Source of the DNA: JALYUA01 sp038329555
GTDB lineage: Bacteria; Acidobacteriota; Thermoanaerobaculia; UBA5066; Gp7-AA6
DNA: 26,320 nt
Reading direction: 5' to 3'
Assembly: GCA_038329555.1 (NCBI GenBank)
Contig: JBBQNC010000020.1
Coordinates: forward strand, 1-26,320
Below are positions 22,200 to 26,320 of the stretch, piece after piece (the first letter of the stretch is position 1; each line of letters opens with the position of its first letter). A program made the translations under genes and the position numbers. The notes under the pieces are model-generated. The model had not been told where the DNA came from and did not search any database. It saw only the letters and a list, made by a program, of their open reading frames with translations.

Positions 22200-22916
22200 A
22201 CCCATAACCCCTTGCCTGGCTCCTCCATCGCCTCCCGGCGAGCCGCCATCCTCGAGTGCATCGCCCGAGCGGCCGAGCGTGTTGGGCGGGATCCCGCTTC
22301 CGTGTCCCTCCTCGCGGTCTCCAAGACCCAGCCCGCGGCGGCGGTGCGCGCGGCGGCGGCGGCGGGCCAGACTCTGTTCGGTGAGAACCGGGTCGCCGAG
22401 GGCATCGGCAAGATCGAGGCTCTCGCCGGCGATCTCCCGGCGCTCTCCTGGAGGCTGATCGGCCCCCTTCAGACCAACAAGGTCAAGGCGGCGCTACAAT
22501 GGTTCGCCATGGTGGAAAGTCTGGACCGGGAAAGACTTGCCGCGCGACTCGAGGTGGCGCTCCCCCACGGCTCGCCCGCCTATCCCGTTCTGATCGAGGT
22601 CAACGTCGGCGGTGAACCGTCGAAGTCGGGCGTCTCACCCGCAGGCGTCGAGGCGCTTACGGGCGCCGTCCTCGCCCGGGGGCGGCTGGACGTGCGGGGG
22701 CTCATGACCGTTCCGCCGTTCGACCCTGATCCCGAGGCGGCCCGTCCGCACTTCCGGCGGCTGCGGGAGATCCGGAACAGGCTCGCCGGACGCTTCGGAA
22801 GACCGTTTCCCGAGCTCTCGATGGGAATGAGCCACGACTTCGAGGTCGCCGTCGAAGAGGGCGCGACGGAAGTCCGGGTCGGGACGGCGCTCTTCGGGCC
22901 GCGGGAGCCCGCGTGA
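22197..22916 (+). CDS. yggS: YggS family pyridoxal-phosphate homeostasis protein
   Basis: The 239-residue protein starts at an ATG at 22197 with no ribosome binding site; a TTG at 22212 is the nearest alternative. It has the alanine-racemase-like barrel of the PLPBP/YggS family. PLP would bind K43 in LLAVSKTQPAAA. Other family landmarks are GQTLFGENRVAEG, LIGPLQTNKVKAAL, PVLIEVNVGGEPSKSGVSP, LMTVPPFD, and the phosphate-binding end ELSMGMSHDFEVAVEEGATE, followed by VRVGTALFGPRE. It buffers free PLP in the cytosol and has no known catalysis. Its stop overlaps the yggT start by four bases (GTGA), so the two are coupled, a pairing seen in many bacteria. Confidence 0.95.
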   Translation: MTHNPLPGSSIASRRAAILECIARAAERVGRDPASVSLLAVSKTQPAAAVRAAAAAGQTLFGENRVAEGIGKIEALAGDLPALSWRLIGPLQTNKVKAALQWFAMVESLDRERLAARLEVALPHGSPAYPVLIEVNVGGEPSKSGVSPAGVEALTGAVLARGRLDVRGLMTVPPFDPDPEAARPHFRRLREIRNRLAGRFGRPFPELSMGMSHDFEVAVEEGATEVRVGTALFGPREPA

Positions 22917-23215
22917 ACCTCGGGGGTGCGATGGTGAACGGAATGGTGACCGTTCTCTTCGCCATCCTGGACATCATCAAGTGGCTCGTTATCATCGCGG
23001 CCGTGATTTCCTGGGTGAGCCCCGACCCGCGCAATCCCATCGTGCAGTTTCTCTATAAGACGACCGAGCCGCTCCTGCGCCCGTTCCGGCGCATCCTTCC
23101 GCCCGGGAGAACGGGCGGGATCGACTTCTCCCCGCTCCTCCTGATTCTGCTCATCGTCTTCATCGAGGCCGTCCTGTCGCGGCTGCTGGTGCGGCCCTTC
23201 GGGTTGGCTTTCTAG
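22913..23215 (+). CDS. yggT: YggT family membrane protein
   Basis: The 100-residue protein starts at a GTG overlapping the yggS stop; ATG at 22931 is an alternative. Two hydrophobic helices are seen: about 8-36 (MVTVLFAILDIIKWLVIIAA) and 69-92 (FSPLLLILLIVFIEAVLSRL). Between them is the family hallmark SWVSPDPRNPIVQFLYKTTE and PLLRPFRRILPP. YggT proteins sit in the inner membrane; roles in osmotic tolerance and cell-envelope or division-site organisation have been proposed. It is followed after 16 bases by the DivIVA-domain gene, which fits a cell-division context. Confidence 0.92.
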   Translation: MNLGGAMVNGMVTVLFAILDIIKWLVIIAAVISWVSPDPRNPIVQFLYKTTEPLLRPFRRILPPGRTGGIDFSPLLLILLIVFIEAVLSRLLVRPFGLAF

Positions 23216-23231
23216 CCGTGAGGAGGTTCGC

Positions 23232-23750
23232 ATGGGACGCTTGACGCCCCTCGAGATCCAGAAGCACGAGTTCTCCAAGAAGTGGAAGGGTGTCGACCCC
23301 GTCGAGGTCGAGGGGTTTCTCTCGATCATCGCCGAGGAGATGGAGGATCTCGCGCGCACGAATGCCGAGCTCGAGCGCAGGGTCCGGACCCTCCAGGAAG
23401 AGAACTCGGAGCACCGCGAGCGCGAGAGGATCCTGAAGGAGACGCTGGTGGCCGCGCAGCGCGCCTCCGAGAGCATCCGCGCCTCCGCGACGAAGCAGGC
23501 CGAGCTCATCGTGCAGGAAGCGCAGGATTCGGGCGAGCGCCTGACTCACAACGCTCTGCAGCGCGCCGCCGAGGTCGAGAAGGCGATCCACGAGCTGAAA
23601 ATCCACCGGTTCAACTTCCGACTCCAGCTTCAGAAGATGGTGGAGCTCTTCCAGCAGGTCCTCGAATTCGACCGCGAGGAGGATGAGAAGGACCGCCCGA
23701 TGTCGTATTTGACCCGGAAGACGGAGAAGGGCGAGGAAGGAGCGCGGTGA
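23232..23750 (+). CDS. DivIVA-domain protein
   Basis: The 172-residue protein starts at an ATG behind GTGAGGAGGTTCGC. The N-terminal 40 residues match the DivIVA membrane- and curvature-binding segment (LTPLEIQKHEFSKKWKGVDP, then VEVEGFLSIIAEEMEDL). Residues 40-150 are a continuous coiled coil, ending with a short charged tail. DivIVA-type proteins mark curved membranes at poles and septa and recruit division or wall-growth factors. Gene order yggS-yggT-DivIVA echoes the ylmD-H/divIVA cluster of Gram-positive bacteria. The conserved F17 and R18 of B. subtilis DivIVA are not preserved exactly, so the mode of membrane binding may differ. Confidence 0.88.
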   Translation: MGRLTPLEIQKHEFSKKWKGVDPVEVEGFLSIIAEEMEDLARTNAELERRVRTLQEENSEHRERERILKETLVAAQRASESIRASATKQAELIVQEAQDSGERLTHNALQRAAEVEKAIHELKIHRFNFRLQLQKMVELFQQVLEFDREEDEKDRPMSYLTRKTEKGEEGAR

Positions 23751-23813
23751 GCGCGGCTCCGGAAAGGAGCGCGGCGAGCGCGGATCCGGGCGGAAGGCCG
23801 CCCGACCATCGCG

Positions 23814-23943
23814 GCCGATCCGCCCGCTTCCAAGTCAGCCCAATCCGCCTATCGCGCCGTTCCGCACGCTTCAAAGTCCGCAAATATCGCCAATGGCGGC
23901 CCCCCGCCGCGAGAGCGGCCGTTCCGCACGCTTCGGAGTCCGC
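23814..23943. repeat. Three imperfect 25-bp direct repeats upstream of the hydrolase gene
   Basis: CCGTTCCGCACGCTTCAAAG-type units occur at 23857-23881 and 23919-23943 (23 of 25 bases identical, 62 bases apart). A weaker copy (CCGATCCGCCCGCTTCCAAG) occurs at about 23814-23838. The 202-base gap between the DivIVA gene and the hydrolase holds little else. Short frames across it, including 23747-23950, look non-coding. Confidence 0.65.
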
Positions 23944-23952
23944 CCGTTAAGG

Positions 23953-25455
23953 ATGCGGCGAACGCTTCGGGCAGATCCCTCGGGTGCCCTCCTTCTCCTC
24001 GCTGCGGCGGCGATCATCGCCGGAGCTCCGGCCGCCGCGGCCGCATCGCTCCCGGGTGCCGGCGAGCCACGCCTCCGGCTGGCCCCCTGCGCCACGCCGC
24101 CGTCTCCCTCCGATGCCCTCTGCGGCACGGTCTCCGTGTTCGAGAACCGGTCCGCCCGGCGGGGTCGGAAGATCGGCCTTCACGTCGTCGTCCTTCCCGG
24201 TATCGGAGGAAGCTCCCGTCCGCCTCTCTTCTCTCTGGAGGGCGGTCCCGGGATCGCCGCCTCCGAGGGCGCCGGGCTCTGGGAGACGGAGCTCAAACCG
24301 TATCGCGAGAAGCGGGACATCGTCCTGTTCGACCAGCGCGGAACCGGATCGTCGAATCCGCTTCGCTGCGAGCGGCAGCGGCGCGAAGCCGCCGACTTCC
24401 TGTCCGAGATGTATCCCGCCGAGTACGTCCGCCGCTGCCGCTCGCTGCTCGAAGAGCGGGCGGACCTGACCCGTTACACGACTCCGGCGGCCGCAGACGA
24501 CGTCGAGGACGTGCGGCGCGCGCTCGGATACGGACGGATCGATCTGATCGGACTTTCCTACGGAACGCGCCTCGCCCTCGTCTACATGCGCAAACACCCC
24601 CGATCCGTGCGGGCGGCCGTGCTGATGGGAGTCACGCCCACCTGGGCGCGGCTTCCCCTGTTCCACTCGGCCAACGCGCAGCGCGCGATGAGCCTTCTGT
24701 TTCAGGACTGCGCCGCCGAGGCGTCGTGCGCGGCCGCCTATCCCGATCTCGCGGGCGACGTCGCCTCCTTGCACGAAACGCTCGGCCGCGCTCCCGCGCT
24801 CGCCACGGCGGCGTGGCCTGCCGGCGGGACCCCGGCGAGGGTCTCGATCACGCGCGACGTGTTCTTCGAAACGCTTCGGCGACAGATGTACGCGCCGGAA
24901 ACGAGCCGCCGCATCCCGGCCGTGATTCACGCGGCCGCGCACGGAGACTTCGCGCCCTTTCTCGGAATCGTCCTGCCCGCCGGCGACGGGCAGGCTCGGG
25001 ACGCGGACGGCCTGTACCTTTCGATCACCTGCAGCGAGGACACGCCGCGCATCGGGCCGGGAGAGGCCGAGGGCTTCACGGCCGGCACCGTGTTCGGCCG
25101 GTATCGAATCGACCAGCAACGGAGGGCCTGCGAGGCGTGGCCGGCGGCGGTCCTGCCGAAACGATACTTCCGCGACGTGCGGTCGAATGCCCCCGTGCTA
25201 ATTTTTTCGGGCGGCCGCGATCCGGTGACGCCCCCGGAGTGGGCAACCCGTGTCGCGCGCCGGCTCTCCCGCAGCCTCCACGTCGTCGTTCCGCTGTCCG
25301 CGCACCTGCCGGACGGCCTCGACGACCTCGGCTGCTGGGACCGCGTCGTCCTCTCGTTTCTCGACCGCGGCACGGCGGAGGGGCTGGACGTCTCGTGCCT
25401 CGCGCGCCTGAAGCCGAAGCCCTTCGTGATTTCAAAGGAAACGGGGACGCCGTAG
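23953..25455 (+). CDS. Exported alpha/beta hydrolase, TAP-like (S33 peptidase/proline iminopeptidase-related)
   Basis: The 500-residue protein is taken from ATG 23953, which begins a signal peptide (MRRTLRADPS, then a run of Ala/Leu/Ile to about 31); an upstream ATG at 23893 gives a poor leader. The S33 landmarks are present: FSLEGGPGIAAS (oxyanion region, about 93-104), DQRGTGSSNPL (about 127-137) and the nucleophile elbow G200-L-S202-Y-G. The C-terminal TAP-like domain contributes D423 (GGRDPVTPPEW) and H451 (LSAHLPDG), completing the Ser-Asp-His triad. Several cysteines (C46, C57, C139, C162, C253, C259) suggest disulfides in the periplasm or outside. It probably removes N-terminal residues or tripeptides from peptides; exact specificity cannot be read. 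Confidence 0.88.
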   Translation: MRRTLRADPSGALLLLAAAAIIAGAPAAAAASLPGAGEPRLRLAPCATPPSPSDALCGTVSVFENRSARRGRKIGLHVVVLPGIGGSSRPPLFSLEGGPGIAASEGAGLWETELKPYREKRDIVLFDQRGTGSSNPLRCERQRREAADFLSEMYPAEYVRRCRSLLEERADLTRYTTPAAADDVEDVRRALGYGRIDLIGLSYGTRLALVYMRKHPRSVRAAVLMGVTPTWARLPLFHSANAQRAMSLLFQDCAAEASCAAAYPDLAGDVASLHETLGRAPALATAAWPAGGTPARVSITRDVFFETLRRQMYAPETSRRIPAVIHAAAHGDFAPFLGIVLPAGDGQARDADGLYLSITCSEDTPRIGPGEAEGFTAGTVFGRYRIDQQRRACEAWPAAVLPKRYFRDVRSNAPVLIFSGGRDPVTPPEWATRVARRLSRSLHVVVPLSAHLPDGLDDLGCWDRVVLSFLDRGTAEGLDVSCLARLKPKPFVISKETGTP

Positions 25456-25464
25456 AAAGGGCTT

Positions 25465-25673
25465 CCCTCACGCTTGACCCTCCCCGCCGGGAGAGAGTTA
25501 AGACAGGTCGGCAGCGCTCACAGACCTCCCTCTCCCCCGCGGTTGCGGTAGGTCAGGGTGAGGGGGTCCCCCGGAAGGAAGGAGAGCTCGTCGAAACGAT
25601 GTCCGCCTCGTCCCGGAAGCGTAATCCGGTGAGGGCGCCCCTCACCCCGGCCCTCTCCCGCCGGGAGAGGGGG
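25465..25673. repeat. Cluster of three palindromic repeat copies (BIME-like)
   Basis: A diverged forward copy lies at 25465-25497 (CCCTCAC, then CCGCCGGGAGAG), a diverged inverted copy at 25528-25566 (CCTCCCTCTCCC, then GGTCAGGGTGAGGGGG), and a perfect forward copy at 25636-25673, identical over 38 bases to 107-144. Alternating orientation is typical of bacterial interspersed mosaic elements. The 317-base gap between the hydrolase and hutI contains nothing else recognisable. Confidence 0.8.
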
Positions 25674-25772
25674 AAGGCTGAGAGAAGCGCTCACCCACGG
25701 AATCGTTGCGCCTCGCGTCGGTAGAGCAACCTTCGCCCGTCAACGGACTCCGCCCGGATAACATCCACCGCC

Positions 25773-26320
25773 GTGCCGCCCTCCCGCTCCCTCGAGTTTC
25801 GAAACGCCGCCAGCCTCGCGACGCCTCTCGGGAGCTCCGCGAGATCGGGAAAGCAACAGGGAGAGATGCTGCGGATCGCCGGGGCGGCCGTCCGCGCGGA
25901 GAACGGCCGCCTGACCTTCGTCGGCACCGAGGCCGACTACGCGAAGGCGTTCGCCGGGCGGCCCGCCGACGCTTCGATCGACGCGACCGGAAAGACCCTG
26001 CTGCCCGGGCTCGTCGACGCGCACACGCATCCCGTGTGGGCCGGGGACCGCGCCCCGGAGATCGGCCGCCGCCTCGCGGGGGAAAGCTATGGGGTGATCG
26101 CGGAGACGGGAGGCGGGATCCGCGCCACGGTGGCCGCGACCCGCGCGGCCTCGGACGCCGAGCTCCAGGCCCTCCTCCACCGCCGCCTGACGCGCATGCG
26201 CTCCTGCGGGACGACCACCGTCGAGGCGAAGACCGGGTACGGGCTCACCGTGCCGGACGAGCTGCGGGCCCTCCGGCTGCTCGGCGCGGCGAACGGAGAG
26301 GACCTGCCCCGGGTCGTCCC
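25773..26320 (+). CDS. hutI: Imidazolonepropionase, N-terminal part (cut by window end)
   Basis: The frame opens at a GTG at 25773, the first start after an in-frame stop at 25722-25724. There is no ribosome binding site, and at least 182 codons are present. It begins as in HutI (LEFRNAASLATPLG, then RAENGRLTFVGTEADY). The metal-binding DAHTHPVWAGDRAPEIGRRL follows, then the substrate-loop sequence GESYGVIAETGGGI and TTTVEAKTGYGL. This amidohydrolase opens imidazolone-5-propionate to N-formimino-L-glutamate in histidine breakdown. Later metal ligands lie outside the window. No other hut gene is visible on this side, so any hut partners would be downstream. Confidence 0.9.
   Translation, partial: MPPSRSLEFRNAASLATPLGSSARSGKQQGEMLRIAGAAVRAENGRLTFVGTEADYAKAFAGRPADASIDATGKTLLPGLVDAHTHPVWAGDRAPEIGRRLAGESYGVIAETGGGIRATVAATRAASDAELQALLHRRLTRMRSCGTTTVEAKTGYGLTVPDELRALRLLGAANGEDLPRVV

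Noticed and set aside
23747..23950. 67-codon frame starting at GTGA after the DivIVA gene
   Set aside because: The overlap is tempting, but the product is repetitive Arg/Ser/Pro sequence derived from the direct repeats, with no domain.
1..26320. CRISPR array, toxin-antitoxin pair, phage or restriction genes
   Set aside because: No regularly spaced identical repeats with unique spacers and no matching protein families were seen.

Overview
The window is about 26 kb of bacterial DNA, very GC-rich apart from a few patches, with dense coding on both strands. Gene content and style (rpsU-mutS2-dnaG-rpoD, a zinc-ribbon protein, RNase HI, YggS, YggT and DivIVA genes in sequence, many TTG/GTG starts, short intergenic repeats) fit a free-living Gram-negative-type bacterium. 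I lean towards Acidobacteriota (Thermoanaerobaculia-like); this is inference, because no rRNA or other phylogenetic marker was compared. I see no phage, transposase, CRISPR array or conjugation gene.

Layout. 1-80 is the 5' tip of a minus-strand gene (oxidoreductase-like), followed by a palindromic repeat. 204-1821 (+) holds a basic helical protein and an exported beta-lactamase-fold serine hydrolase. 1871-4029 (-) is a regulatory cluster: an ECF-type sigma factor running in frame into a zinc-finger anti-sigma domain that is broken by a one-base frameshift, followed by a secreted protein with three beta/gamma-crystallin domains. 4104-5294 is a small, less GC-rich patch with an unrecognised secreted Cys-containing protein, a MITE/REP-like hairpin, a DUF1801 protein and tRNA-Asn(GTT).

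5353-9836: a lipoprotein and a PafA-like alkaline phosphatase superfamily enzyme diverge from one GCATGC site with overlapping 5' ends. A hemerythrin-like protein, a membrane cytochrome b and a Tat-exported sulfite-oxidase-fold molybdoenzyme follow; the last two probably form one periplasmic redox unit. 9853-14084 (-) reads GAF/proline-rich protein, then lytic transglycosylase, then YjbQ, from a promoter that looks leaderless.

14364-20598 is a version of the macromolecular synthesis operon (rpsU-dnaG-rpoD) with mutS2 between rpsU and dnaG. It has a good -35/-10 promoter (TTGACT-N17-TAAGAT) and a 14-bp palindrome just upstream. tRNA(CAT) follows. 20921-23750 carries a coiled-coil zinc-ribbon protein, RNase HI, YggS, YggT and a DivIVA-domain protein, the last three tightly spaced. 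The end holds an exported TAP-like alpha/beta hydrolase, a cluster of palindromic repeats and the 5' part of hutI (histidine degradation).

The most interesting points are the frameshifted sigma/anti-sigma fusion beside a triple beta/gamma-crystallin gene, the leaderless promoter of the GAF protein with its conserved-looking C-terminal helical module, the mutS2-containing operon, the 38-bp palindromic repeat identical at both ends of the window, and two sets of 7-bp intergenic repeats, one of which abuts the yggS start codon. I did not find a clear-cut undescribed multi-gene system.
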